NCBI GenBank assembly: GCA_024036415.1
Contig: JAMWET010000677.1
Span: forward strand, 40,001-104,000
Source: Prochilodus magdalenae
Lineage: Eukaryota; Chordata; Actinopteri; Characiformes; Prochilodontidae
DNA length: 64,000 nucleotides
Direction of reading: 5' to 3'
Below the pieces are notes generated by a model. The model was not told the origin of the DNA and did not search any database. It was given only the letters and a program-made list of their open reading frames with translations. Numbering within the stretch: the stretch's first letter is position 1; each line of letters begins with the position of its first letter. A program made the translations under genes and the position numbers. Positions 1-10,924 of this stretch are shown here, piece by piece.

Positions 1-330
1 TGCACCTGTTCCATGTTGTTTGAAGTTGCCCAGATACGAGTTGACCTTGGACTCTAGTCTTTGTGAAGTATTGCCAGCTCTCAGTTCTTTCCTACTATAT
101 GACTTGTTTCTCTGTTTTTTCAAATTCTCTTTTAGATTTGCCCCGTTAGTTTGTTTGCATGGTTACGTAGCTTGTTTGTGTTTGAACTCGGACTGTTCTC
201 GCACCACTCTTTTGATGTCCCTCTGGAATTGATTGTTGTGCTCTTTGCTTTGTAGCCTGGTGTGTTTTGACTATGCTCTTTTGGTAAAATCCAAAGCTAA
301 ATGGAAAGCCCAAACTTATTTCATATTCTG
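1..330 (+). repeat. Degenerate LTR-like sequence, uncertain
   Basis: A pyrimidine-rich stretch with TTGTGAAGTATTGC, followed by runs of TTGTTT, CTTTG and similar words. It resembles the 2809-3266 LTR-like copy, which has TTGTGAAGTACTGC in a similar setting. No clean ends or target duplication are visible and the window cuts the left side. It encodes nothing convincing; the short open frames across it are low-complexity chance frames. Confidence 0.22.
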
Positions 331-447
331 CAAGTCTCTGATTCATTGTGAAGTCTAACAAACATGGATTAGAAGGATATCAAAAGCTGCACAAAACTAA
401 TAAGACCAGAAAAGAAGAGTCTTGTGTAACTTGATTGATCTTACATA

Positions 448-606
448 TCATTGCTGTCCAAAGAAAAACATGTATCTCCATGCTTGTCCATTTTTATTTA
501 CATGCATCATGTGAACACAGCAGCCGCTCTGTTTAGGCTGGGTGGAAATTTCATGATGGGTGAACGATATGCATGTTACTGTTCGAAAACAACATTTTCC
601 AAGACT
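448..606 (+). mobile_element. Partial copy of the GCTGTCC MITE family
   Basis: The left terminal repeat (TCATTGCTGTCCAAAGAAAA) follows a TA and leads into ATGTATCTCCAT, TTGTCCATTTTTA and ATGCATCATGTGAACACAGC, all in the same order as the full copy at 63370-63615. The right part is missing after about 606. It is non-coding. From 607 to about 924 I see no recognisable feature. Confidence 0.6.
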
Positions 607-924
607 TTAATAATTGGAATTGGTCTAGAATGATTTAGTATGAAAGCATCCATGCTACTAATTTCATTAGTAGCTTCAACAAGGCAGTTTCAAACAGGTC
701 TGGAAAAGCATCTGCTGACAGGGTAGCAGTTTACCATAGTTGAGACCTCATTTTGAGCACAATTAAAAACCCTCATAAGAAGTTTCCTGGGGTGATTCAG
801 TCTTCTTTACTGCTGACCCCACCCTCTGTAACTGGTTTTCCCACACACATTTGTTAAAATTCAAGTATCTGTTCAAAATGTTGTTTGTTGTTAGAATAGA
901 TTAGCTGCACAAACAGTCGGACCC

Positions 925-1255
925 AGAATGAATCAACCAAGAGGAATAAAACTTGGTGGGCAGGTTTGAAATCATGTAATATCAAGTATCATTCTCCACT
1001 GCACATTTGACGTAAGCAAGGATGGGCCTTATCGCTGTACCTGATTGACCCAACAGCCACCCTTGTCGACATTCAGTGAGCAGTGATGCCCTCCATGAGC
1101 CATTGATAGTGCCTGCACCAATGACAGACTATATTCACACAGACCGTTACAACGACTGTCCTAAACACCACTTGAACGTCGCCAAAGACTGCAATGGTGT
1201 CATGCCAGACTGTCATGGAATGACTCAGAATGGCAACTAATCACCATGTTTACCA
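925..1255 (+). pseudogene. Decayed Tc1/mariner-like element, fragment 1
   Basis: Shares GCCTTATCGCTGTACCTGA, GCAGTGATGCCCTCCATGAG and GACTGCAATGGTGTC with the longer copies at 39290-40125 and 43295-43985. In those copies the stretch encodes the middle of a DDE transposase. No open frame survives. The last 100 bases are repeated at 1726-1805, so these are two separate copies rather than one split element. Confidence 0.5.
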
Positions 1256-1725
1256 CGCTCTGATATAGAAAAGAAACTTTCTCAAATATATTTTCTCAAA
1301 TATGTCTCTACTGATATTTCTCAAAGGACCAACTGGGTGGGCCAATCTACTGTAGCACCACTTAGAGGCAGATCAATGCTGAATTTGCTGATTGCTGGGG
1401 GTAAGGACTAACAAATGATCAGTCCTTAAATTAACAGACAGTATGATATTGATAATAAGTTTATTTCCAGGGACACCAAATACTGGCATTCAGAGTTTCA
1501 AACATTGCTAGGACACTCCCCATGAACCCCACACTGTTTCATTTGTGGGCATTTGTCTGAGATGCCCACCTAGTATTCACGATTGTCCCTGCCAGTCATC
1601 AGGTCACCTCCTGACACCTCGTCAGCCAGTTTTCTCACTTTTCTCTTACCTGCTAGCTTGAGTGGAGAACTCCATTTCCCATGAGCCAACAACCGAAAGC
1701 CTTTTCTCTTAGCGTCCTCTTCGCT
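1256..1725. other. No recognised feature
   Basis: Unique-looking, moderately AT-rich sequence between two Tc1-like fragments. A 69-codon frame on the minus strand (1570-1779) overlaps the second transposon copy and shows no domain; I do not call it a gene. Confidence 0.3.
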
Positions 1726-1946
1726 AAACACCACTTGAATGTTGCGAAAGACTGCAATGGTGTCGTGCCAGACTGTCATGGAATGACTCAGATGGGCAAC
1801 TAATCATCTTCAATGAGACGTCCTTGGTGGAGACGAACAACAAATCCATGTGGTTTGTTGTCACGCGTTATTATTTCCCATATCAGTCTGAATGTATCAC
1901 CATGTACTGTTCCTGGTAACCTTTATCTTCCTTCTCAACAGCAATT
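1726..1946 (+). pseudogene. Decayed Tc1/mariner-like element, fragment 2
   Basis: Starts with a near-copy of 1150-1255 (AAACACCACTTGAATGTTGC, GGTGTCGTGCCAGACTGTC). It then continues to CCATATCAGTCTGAATG and ends in GGTAACCTTTATCTTCCTTC. That last word is the family's terminal sequence and recurs, inverted, at 30030-30060 and 57648-57670. The internal part has been deleted compared with 39290-40125. Confidence 0.5.
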
Positions 1947-2808
1947 GAAATAAAAGAGGACAACATACCTTATATGCATTCCATAAAAATACAACATATG
2001 AAGCAGCGTCTTATAAAGACAATGCCGTTTGCATTAGACGCAGTGCTACTATCTACCTGTAGATGCATTACTACTATGTAGTAGTACATATGTATAGTGT
2101 ATCGTCTTTAGGTAATCAAAATGAAAGAAATTAGATTCACACTAAAGAGAAGCAGGCGTGCCAGATGTGTATTAATTTACATAATTTAATTTGAAGATAA
2201 TAGCAGAAAATGGGGCAAAGTTAATTTGCTGTCATTGATCTGTTTGTGCAGTTCAAGCTGGCTGATCTTTTTTTATGGTTTAGTTTAGCGTTCCTGTTGC
2301 ACTATAACCCATAATAGCCCGTCCATGTGATGAATGCCAGCAGGAACAGCTACAATCGTTATGTTTTTCTCCAGTTTTCTGTAATTGCGTATTTAAATAC
2401 TGTCATCAGCAGAAACTCTCCTGTAGCTCATCAGGACACACTGATTGGTCAAGCTAAAAGTAGCTTGAGAAAGGAAGTCCTGGTGGGTTAATGCCAGGCT
2501 GAAAAACAACAACAACGACGCTAAAAGAAGAATAGTTTTAAAGGGCCATAAACTGTATGTCAAGTGAAACTAACGTTTCTTAACTCTTTGCCCACCTCAC
2601 TGGTTACTAGGTAACGATTGCTATGTAATTACTAAGATTGTTGCCTTTGAACCTTCCATAGTAGTGCAGATTGAAGCCCAGATGACTGTGTGCACTATGA
2701 TCTAACCCATGATTGAAACTCTTGCATTCCAGTACAGCATGAATTTAAAGCAATACCGTCAGCACATTTGCCTGATACCAAACAGTGCACTGTGATTAGG
2801 TTGATTAG
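1947..2808. other. No recognised feature
   Basis: AT-rich sequence with no coding signal and no repeat that I can name. There is a short (TAC/TAG) low-complexity patch near 2070. Confidence 0.3.
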
Positions 2809-3266
2809 TGTCACGCCTGCTGGCTCTCCTCTCGTCCCCAATCTCCTGGACTCCCATAACCCACCACTCAAGGACGTCATAGTCACATGTCCACCATCTC
2901 CCAATCCCGTTCCGTCTCTCAGGTCCAAGTCTCCAGAATATTGATTTCCCCTATAGCTGATTAGCCTTTGGTACAAATACTCCTCTCTCCCACTGACCCG
3001 TTGTGAAGTACTGCGTACTGAGCGGTTCTCCCCGTTGTTATTCTCATTAGCTTACCTGGTTTGACTCTGTTTTGACTTTCTGGTTTACTCTTTTGTCTTT
3101 CCCCTTTGGATGCTGTTGCTGGTCTGACTGTTTTGCCTGCTTCTGACTTCAGCTCGTCTCCTTACTCTTCCCCTCTTGGTTATGTCTGCTTATACATGGT
3201 TGCTGCTGTGTTGTTCTACGGGCCTGTTTATGAACCTAGCTTTGCTTTTAGCTCAACACGCGTTAC
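2809..3266 (+). repeat. Degenerate solo LTR-like element
   Basis: Begins TGTCACGCCTGCTGG, carries a run of CTGTTTTGAC/CTCTTTTGTC-type pyrimidine words and a TTTATGAACC stretch near the end, and can be closed at GCGTTACA. This is the TGTCAC...TTACA form seen in the better 16582-17126 and 44594-45040 copies. The bases flanking the proposed ends do not match, so no target duplication supports the borders. It is non-coding. Confidence 0.4.
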
Positions 3267-4429
3267 AGTCTGTCTGTCCATCCTCACAGTTAGCAGCAAA
3301 GTAACTAAAGCAACAACGATGTGGAAAGCTCACGCTCCCCTCTAGCGCTTTCATTGCAACAAGGATCCATGAGCTATATGAACAAGAGCTACAGTCATAG
3401 AAGAGAGGTCAGTGAATGGCTGAAAGGAGTCATTGTATTTTGTCATCCGGCGTTTCTGTATGAAAAATGAACTATGAAATCCCATGATGACCCATGAAGA
3501 CCCCACGAAGGATGCTCCATTCATACCCAATCAGGATCCCCTTACCTATTGCCAGTTCACCTGCTAATTGTGGAATGTTTCAAATCTGAATTATTCTATG
3601 AACATTTTATTCTTATTTGGTCTCATAAAAAAAATTGAGGGTTTTTCCAGGCAATAAATTCAAAATGCAATCAAGTTGTCCATTCTTGGTTCATTTCCTC
3701 AAGTATTTCTCTGTTCTTGGGGGTTTGGGGTAACAGGGTTAATGGGTATTGTTATTAATTGCGATTCTTTTTGACAGCCCTAGTAATTACTCGACTTCTG
3801 TGGGCCAAAATGCAATCAGATGGAAAGCTGGGCCTGTGACATGCATTTTTCCCTCTGCACAGTTGATCATAATTTGTACATATGCCTACCCAGACTTGCC
3901 TCAGACCTGAGCGAAAATCTAGTAACAAAAAAAATGGCTTGGAAGCAACAAGACCCGCATTAAACTCAATTAAAACCACTAAATAAGTTAGCAGTGGAAG
4001 GCTAAGCTGCAGCACCTTGGCCCTTCAGGACTGAAACCTAGATCCTTGCTCAAGGCAATAGCCAGAGAAACCTTCCTGCTGAAAAGGTGTTTACTTGCTG
4101 TAGAAAATTGAAGGCTTGAGCACAAAGGATGTTGCCTCTACATTCTGACCTGAATTTGACCTAGAGGGCGGGCTACAGAGAAAGAGCGAGAAGGAAAAAA
4201 ATAGGTAGCTATTGCCCCCAGGTGAGGAGAACAGGTCTGGGAGAGGCCACAATAGGCCTGACCTTTTTCCATTAGGCCAGAAAAACTGAGACTGGGACTG
4301 CTACGTCCAGGACTGTGTTCCCTGAGGGCAGATAGACTTTCGACATTATATGGAGGTTCTTTAAGCTTTAAAGATGTCTTCCTATTCACACAGCTCATTT
4401 ACAAACATGACTCTTCAACAGCCATCCAC
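3267..4429. other. No recognised feature
   Basis: No repeat family, RNA gene or convincing coding frame. The 86-codon minus-strand frames at 3755-4015 and 4138-4398 have no recognisable domain. Confidence 0.3.
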
Positions 4430-4535
4430 TGAAAAGTTCTTTAGGGAACCTAAAGTGGTTCCTGTATGGCATTGCTAAAGAATCCTTTTTGTCAACTTTG
4501 TCAAAGCATTTTAGCGCATTCTGTCTATAAGCCGA
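4430..4535 (+). repeat. Fragment of a hairpin-type MITE
   Basis: AAAGTTCTTTAGGGAACC, then GTGGTTCCTGTATGGCAT, then AAAGAATCCTTTTTG. I recall this arrangement from a common fish short inverted repeat (GTTCTTTAGAGAACC type). The ends are eroded, so borders are approximate. Confidence 0.35.
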
Positions 4536-5172
4536 GTGGATATCTGAAGGTCCAACTGTTTTTTTTTTTCTTTACAACCCTGTTTTCTTCAGTTCCAGAC
4601 TGAAATCTTCTGACAATAAGGCTAGCACAACAGATGGCTGCACCTCTTGGGGGCCATTGTGCAGTTCTTGTTTTAATAGACATATTATAATATTTGAATA
4701 GACTATGAAGAGGCAAAGAAAAGAAAAGTCCTTTTTTAAGTCCTTTACTGCATTACACATCTAATTAAATTATATAGCGTGATTCCAATGATCCTTGGGG
4801 TGATGTGAGAATACTTGGGAAGCAACAAAAGCACTAGGTTTGGAGGTTTTGTTATGTTTTGTTATGCATCCCCAATTCCAAATACGCTGGGCCGCTGGGT
4901 AAACTGTAAATAAGCGTATATAAAGACAGAATAAAATGATTTTGCACATCTCATAGACCCATATTTTATTCTCAAATGAACATAGAACACGTATCAGATG
5001 TTAAAAGTGAGATATTTTTCCATTTCATGAAAATTATATACTGTTTGGAACTAGCAGCAAAAAAGTTGGGTCAGGGGAAACAAAAGGCTGGAAAGATAAA
5101 TGGTAGTAATAAAAAAAAAAATGACATTTCCAATTTAGCCACATACATGTGTATTAAAAGAACATTTAAGAG

Positions 5173-6335
5173 AGGCAAAGAGTCCCTCAAAAGCAAAAGA
5201 GAAGACGTTCACCAATCTGTGTCTAAAAATTTTGGATGTTGCTCAATGTAAAATTGCTAAGACTTTGGATATCCCACCATTTACAGACCATAATATCACC
5301 AGAAGATTCCAAGAATCTGGAAAAACGCCTGTGGGCAAGGGACAGGGTCAACAGGCAACATTGGAAGCCTGTGAACTTGGGGCTCTTAGACAGTACTCCC
5401 TTAAAAACAGGCATGGTTTTGTACTGGAACACTGAAAGACATCACTGTCTGTGAACACCGTTCACTGTGCAATCCATAAATGCAAGTTAATGCTGTATCT
5501 TGTAAAGCAGAGACCATGATATATCAACATGACCCAGAATCGCCGCCATCTTCTCTGGGCCAAAGCTCATTTCAAATGACCTGAGATGCAACGGAAAACT
5601 GTTCGACTGTGGTCAGATGATTCAAAATCTGAAATTCTTATAGGAAACCATGTGTGCCATATGTGTACCATCTCCTGTGGACTCAAGAGGAGCGGGACCA
5701 TCCAGCTTGTTTTCAGCACACATAGTTTAAAAGCCTACTTCTCTGATATTATGGGGTTGCATTAGTGCTTATGCCGTTGGCAGCTTTTTTGCCAGAGCAC
5801 TATCAATGCTGAACAGTACGTAGAGGTTTTTAGAACAACGTATCGTCGCTGTCCAAAGAAAAACAAGTATCTCCAAAATGGCAACTTTACAGGAGAGGCC
5901 AAAAACCTCATTTGATTTTAATGTAAGTCAATGGAACCAGACATCCTTCCGAGAACTTCTGGGCCATTTCAGTTGATTCATTCATCATGGCAATCTCACA
6001 GTGTGTAAAAGGCAGTGGCTGTGTTCAAATGATGCATAAAAGTCAAAATGGACAAAAATGGAGATACATGTTTTTCATTGGACAGCAACGATATGCTCCC
6101 ATCCAGACAAGGTCTATTTCAGGGAAGGTCTTAAGTATTTCATCAATGTAGATCTAAACCACATACTACATTCACAACAGCATGGCTTCGCAGAAAAAGA
6201 GTCTGGGTGCTGAACTGGCCTGCCTGAGGTCCAGACCTTTCAGCAGTACAAAACATTTGGGGCATCCAGGAACTCAAAACCAGACCCAAGAATGTTAAGC
6301 AGCTGGAATCCTATATCAGACCATAATGGGACAAT
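5173..6335 (+). pseudogene. Tc1 transposase pseudogene
   Basis: Remnant of a DDE transposase, normally about 340 residues. The N-terminal helix-turn-helix survives in the frame at 5232-5435 (CKIAKTLDIPPFTDHNITRR, then GKGQGQQATLEA and LKNRHGF). Further on, other frames encode RRHLLWAKAHFK-like and VRLWSDDSKSEIL-like stretches around the first catalytic Asp. After the MITE come YAPIQTR, a broken Q-D-N-A-K-P-H region, and VLN/ELACLRSRPF (ancestral LNWPACSPDL). At least three frameshifts, several stops and a 249-bp insertion break it. Related transposases cut and paste at TA sites. Confidence 0.75.
5843..6091 (+). mobile_element. Full-length 249-bp MITE with TA target duplication
   Basis: Left end TCGTCGCTGTCCAAAGAAAA; right end, read inverted, TCGTTGCTGTCCAATGAAAA. 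The TA at 5841-5842 is repeated at 6092-6093. Removing the insert rejoins the Tc1 transposase (ACAACG-TA-TGCTCCCATCC), which proves the borders. The interior has ATCTCCAAAATGGCAACTTT and GGCCAAAAACCTCATTTGAT, also present at 63530-63590. It is non-coding and was presumably mobilised in trans by a TA-targeting transposase. Confidence 0.85.
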
Positions 6336-6339
6336 AATT

Positions 6340-6491
6340 GTGGGATAGTTTGTATGGGTTTACTTTCTTCCACCAAGAGCAGTTTGGCTGAAAGGAACCT
6401 GCCTACTGTCCAGGCCATTCAGAAGTGCTGGTGGTGGTTCCTTAACTGCTGCAGTGTTCATTAAACGAGCATTTGCCCTAAGTGATCTTAC
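6340..6491 (+). repeat. 3' end of an LTR, remnant
   Basis: The stretch ends ATTAAACGAGCATTTGCCC...CTTACA directly before a primer-binding-site-like sequence. That is the expected 3' end of a left LTR, with a polyA-signal-like ATTAAA. The 5' end of the LTR is not recognisable; the preceding Tc1 copy is truncated here. Confidence 0.35.
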
Positions 6492-6492
6492 A

Positions 6493-6510
6493 TTGGTGTC
6501 AGAGGTGGGA
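6493..6510 (+). other. Primer binding site, tRNA-Leu type
   Basis: TGGTGTCAGAGGTGGGAT is complementary, with two mismatches, to the 3' end of a vertebrate tRNA-Leu (TGGTGTCAGGAGTGGGAT). It sits one base after the CTTACA LTR end. This supports a Ty3/Gypsy-like retrotransposon remnant; no gag or pol is recognisable downstream. Confidence 0.4.
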
Positions 6511-8205
6511 TGTTAATGCTGAGGTACAAGAGCTTGAGTAAAAGATGAAGGAGCTCCGTGACAGACACAGTGTTCAGGACGAGTAAGAAGTACCACCTCC
6601 AGGATGAGCGATGAAGGCAGCGGGGAGGGCAATGTAAGGTTTAGTATCAGGGGCTGGCTGACGGGTGGTAGCCACTGAGATTGTGCCAGCACAGGAGCAT
6701 GGTAGTCTGGTTGCATGGACCGGGGGCACCTCCAGCAACATTTTGGGAAGGTGCAGGCAGCGTGGTTGGCCAAAGGTCAGACCTCATACGCACATGAACA
6801 GCTTCCTTGTTGGCTTGTACAGTGGCCAAAGGAGGCATGACTCTGTGGCATGTCCATGTACCATGGTTGTGGACCTTCCAAAAGCCCTGCTGCAAAGGGA
6901 CCTCCAGTCATAGACAACGTTGAGTTCTATCAAACAGTCCAGACTGCCTTACGTCACCATGTCTGCGGTTAAAGTACTGCTGAAAGCATCCTTAGCAGGC
7001 CAGACGCCTGACTTTTAAAAGCATTCGTTCTCGTCAATCATTGTTAATGCCCTTAAAATTACATTGAAGAAAGTGGAGTGGCCATAAAAGTCTGCAAAAA
7101 TGGCTTACGCCACAGTAACTTGAGAATATAACTATCTATATAAAACAGGAGGCCGAGACAGATTCTTCACTGTTTAGAAAGTCCTATTCCAACCAAGTCT
7201 GTGTTCATGATTTCAGAACGGCGTTATCCCGTCTAATAACTGGAAGCCAGTGTGCTGTTTATACTGGCTCTTCGGAGTATAATATTTTCTGGATGGAGCA
7301 GCTATTGTGCTGAAATAAGATGCTTTAATATCCAAATCCTCTCTCATAAGCTGCCCGTAGCAACAGATAACGGCATCAGCGTCCCTGAGCATCAGGGGTT
7401 TCCGCAAGCACATGATAAAGAGCCAGCATACTTCGGGTCTCTTAGACTCTTTGTCTCTTTCTCCGTCCCTCCCGAAAGAGCCGTGGAGCAGTCAGATTCC
7501 TGGCCCTTCTGCTCAGCATCTCCGGAGACCCACAAAGTAAAGAGTCCAGCGGCCACGGCATGTAACATTTCACAATTTAACCTCCTCAAATGATAGTTCA
7601 AGGTGGATTATAGCACATTATTATTAGGAGGACACTGATTTTCAATTTAAATGTAAATCAGGACCTTTTTTCAATTATTTTAATGCTGCTGAACTTCTGG
7701 CTGACGGAGAGGGAAAAAAATGAAATGGGTCACAAAGTTTGAGAGGATCCTGTAAAATGGATGGAAAGCCTTAGAGAAAGAGAGGAGGGAGCCAAATAGC
7801 GAGGCACCACAGCCCAGAGCGTGGGGATTCAACAGTACGGATGGATGCGACCTGTTGAACTGAAGCACTGGGTGAACAGACCCTGAATGTTTCTTCATAG
7901 CGCTGTAGCATCTGTCCTTCATGAGTTCTCCGTCGCAGTGTAGGAAACTGTGAGTTATGCTGTTTGGAAAAAATATTTGTTCTAAAGCTCCACAGACTGC
8001 TTGCTTTTTTTTTGAGCCTAGCAGCTGAATTCTGAACAAATAAATAAACAGCATATGCAAAAGTTACATAAAGCAAAATAAAAAAGAGATGCTTTTTAAT
8101 TATGCAGTCTGAATGGATTTCTCGTCTGAATGTTGCCCGGTATGCCATCAAGGAGTGAGCAGATCCAGACAGCAAATATATGGATTTTGGTCAGTTGGAC
8201 CTGAA
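6511..8205. other. No recognised gene
   Basis: The first ~400 bases may be internal retrotransposon sequence after the primer binding site, but no zinc knuckle, protease or RT motif can be read on either strand. The rest is unique-looking. Open frames at 6647-6913, 7252-7601 and 7680-8175 overlap on opposite strands and have no domain signatures. Confidence 0.3.
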
Positions 8206-9171
8206 AAATAACTCAAAACAACAACAACAACAATAAAACAACAACAACAACAACAACAGCAACAACAATAAAACAGTAAAATAACAAAACGTACAACAGC
8301 GAACATACAGAAATACCACCACAACAACAATCACAACAAAACAGCAAAACAACATCAGTACCACCTCCACCACCAAGAACAACGACAACAAAACAATAAC
8401 ACCAACAACAACACTACCATCACCACCACCAAGAACAACAACACTACCATCACCACCACCAAGAACAACACTACCATCACCACCACCAAGAACAACACTA
8501 CCATCACCACCACCAAGAACAACAACACTACCATCACCACCACCAAGAACAACACTACCATCACCACCACCAACAACAACAACACCACCTACAACAACAC
8601 TACCATCACCACTACCAAGAACAACAAAACAATAACACCATCTCCACCACCAACAACAATAACAACACTACCATCACCACCACCACCAAGAACAACACTA
8701 CCATCACCACCACCAAGAACAACACTACCATCACCACCACCAAGAACAACAACACTACCATCACCACCACCAAGAACAACACTACCATCACCACCACCAA
8801 GAACAACACTACCATCACCACCACCAAGAACAACACTACCATCACCACCACCAAGAACAACAACAACAACAACGACAACAAAACAATAACACCAACACCA
8901 CCACCACCAACAACGACAACAAAACAATAACACCAACAACAACACTACCATCACCACCACCAAGAACAACAACACTACCATCACCACCACCAAGAACAAC
9001 AACAACAAAACAACAACACCAACACCATCACCACCACCACCACCACCAAGAACAACAACAAAACAGTAACACCAACAACACCACCACCACCAACAACAAC
9101 AAAACAATAACACCAACAACACCACCACCAACAACAACACTACCATCACCACCACCAAGAACAACAACACC

Positions 9172-9203
<32 letters not shown>

Positions 9204-9640
9204 AACAATAACACCAACACCACCACCAACAACAACAACAACAACACTAACATCACCACCACCACCAAGAACAACAACAAAACAATTACTCCAACAACAA
9301 CACCACCACCACCACCACCAAGAACAACAACAACAAAACAATAACACCAACACCACCACCAACAACAACAACAACAACAACAACACTACCATCACCACCA
9401 CCACCAAGAACAACAAAACAATTACTCCAACAACAACACTAACATCACCACCACCACCACAAAGAACAACAACAAAACAATAACACCAACAACACCACCA
9501 TTACCACCACCATAAAGAACCACAATAGCAAAACAATTACACAAACAACAACACTACCACCACCACCACAAAGAACAACAACAACAACAACAAAGCAGTT
9601 ACACCAACACCACCAACAACAACAACAACAAAGATATTTT
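8206..9640. repeat. A/C-only compound trinucleotide array
   Basis: About 1.4 kb in which the plus strand is nearly all A and C. It mixes (CAA)n, (CCA)n and a longer unit of 27 or 30 bp, AACACTACCATCACCACC plus ACCAAG, repeated tandemly between 8400 and 8880. All unit lengths are multiples of three, so the minus strand keeps long open frames (8589-9416, 275 codons of Val, Leu, Gly, Cys and Met). These are a consequence of composition, not a gene. The minus strand is a dense GGT repeat. Confidence 0.95.
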
Positions 9641-9757
9641 TTGGTTTAATAAGTAACAGAAATATTTAACATCAGTTTAAACCTCAAAATCTATTTCTTA
9701 CACTACGTACTACCCAGGAAGTGTTTCTCAAGTGTCAGAGAAGATGGACAACATGTA

Positions 9758-10050
9758 TGTCATGTCATGCAGTTTTCCTCCCTGCCTGTTTAAGTATTTG
9801 TTTACCTTGCCTCATGTTCCTGTCATGGTCTTTTAGTTTGCTTTCTAGCCCCTTCTTGTCTCCACCCGCATGCCACACCCCTCACCTGTCCCAAATTTGT
9901 GGGTCTGCTTCTTCCCAGGTGTCCTGTGTTAGTCCTTGAGTATGTACTGTACACTCCAGGTTGTTCCTTTTGTCCTTGCTTGGTCTTTTGTCATATTGAA
10001 GCTTTGGACTTGCATTTGCCTCCCGTCTCCTTGTCACTCACCATGTTACA
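9758..10050 (+). repeat. LTR-like element, family of 13518 and 23485
   Basis: Starts TGTCATGTCATGCAG and ends CACCATGTTACA. Between them are TCTCCACCCGCATGCC, CCTCACCTGTCC and TTCCCAGGTGTCCTGTG. These match in order with words in 13518-13874 and, inverted, in 23485-23814. No target duplication is visible. A 72-codon frame on the plus strand is incidental. Confidence 0.45.
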
Positions 10051-10194
10051 GTGGAAGAGTCCATGCTTCACATTCTGCATTGTGTTTGTATTTACAATAA
10101 GGTGCAAGGCCAGAGACCACCTCTCATTTACAAACCCAAGTATGGAGCAAGCAAATACATAATTAATAAATACATTCAACATTAAAAAAATGAT

Positions 10195-10530
10195 GATACA
10201 TTTAGACTGATATGGACAATATTTATTGAGCTACACATACAGAAGTAGTGTCTCTCAGTATGGCATCGGGGCGCCATGTTTGCTAACACATCCTGCCAGA
10301 TGTTTCAGCATGGAGATGTATAGGTTCCTAATGGTGTACTGTTTATCTTGGCACTGACCACAGTGCCTGCACACTTGTATTCATTGGTCATCTCCACCAA
10401 GACAAAAGCAGGACCCGCCACCTAAGTGTCAAACTTGGATCATTTGCATGTCTCCTGAAGTCAAACCTACCCACCAAGTTTCATTCCTGTCGGTTGATTC
10501 CTTCTTGGTGCATGTATTTGTGCACGTATT
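10195..10530 (-). pseudogene. Decayed Tc1/mariner-like fragment
   Basis: Matches 30070-30330 and 57690-57960 over ATTTATTGAGCTACACATAC, AGAAGTAGTGTCTCTCAGTA and GGCATCGGG. In reverse it encodes a CFCLGG-type stretch corresponding to the second beta strand region of a DDE transposase. Many stops. The rest of the copy is lost. Confidence 0.5.
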
Positions 10531-10739
10531 CTCTTTTGATGATGAGTGCAAATAAATAAAAGTAAATACATTAAATTAATTAATAAATTAAATTAAGTAA
10601 ATTAATTTGATCATTTACACAGTATATCAATGTTTCTTCCATTTACTTCACTTTCATTTCATCGCAGACAGGATGAAGCCAACATATATCGTTCTTTGTC
10701 TGGTCAACTTCATTTTAATTGTTAATTATCAACAGCAGA

Positions 10740-10923
10740 AAACAATAGGATCTTGTTAGTGGCACTACTCATTGCCAAGAAAACCATACGCAAGAACTGG
10801 AAAACAAAAAATAACATTAGCCTTACCCACTGGAAAAATCTATTAATAGACTATATATCAATGGAGAAGTCATCAGTCAATCAATCAACCACAAAAACAC
10901 CAACACATATTGGACACCTCTAA
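10740..10923 (+). pseudogene. L1-clade LINE ORF2 C-terminal fragment
   Basis: In one frame from 10753 to the TAA at 10921 the translation is LLVALLIAKKTIRKNWKTKN, then ISLTHWKNLLIDYISMEK. The A-K-K-x-I-x-x-x-W-K and W-x-x-x-L spacing is typical of the end of L1-clade ORF2 proteins. Only this short tail of the element remains, directly before an unrelated L2-type fragment. Confidence 0.55.
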
Positions 10924-10924
10924 T

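Larger units (their letters stand above)
4866..6335 (+). mobile_element. Decayed Tc1-family transposon interrupted by a MITE
   Basis: A copy of a high-copy fish Tc1-like transposon. The left end reads CCCCAATTCCAAATACGCTG. It is followed by the family's 5' leader (GACCCATATTTTATTCTCAA, AAGTTGGGTCAGGGGAAACA) and then by transposase remnants. The MITE at 5843-6091 sits inside the transposase. The right part of the element, including the right terminal repeat, is absent after GGGACAATAATTG. It is clearly dead: frames shift repeatedly and the copy is truncated. Confidence 0.8.

Noticed and set aside
8589..9416. 275-codon minus-strand open frame
   Set aside because: Compositional artefact of A/C repeats with unit lengths divisible by three; no domain.
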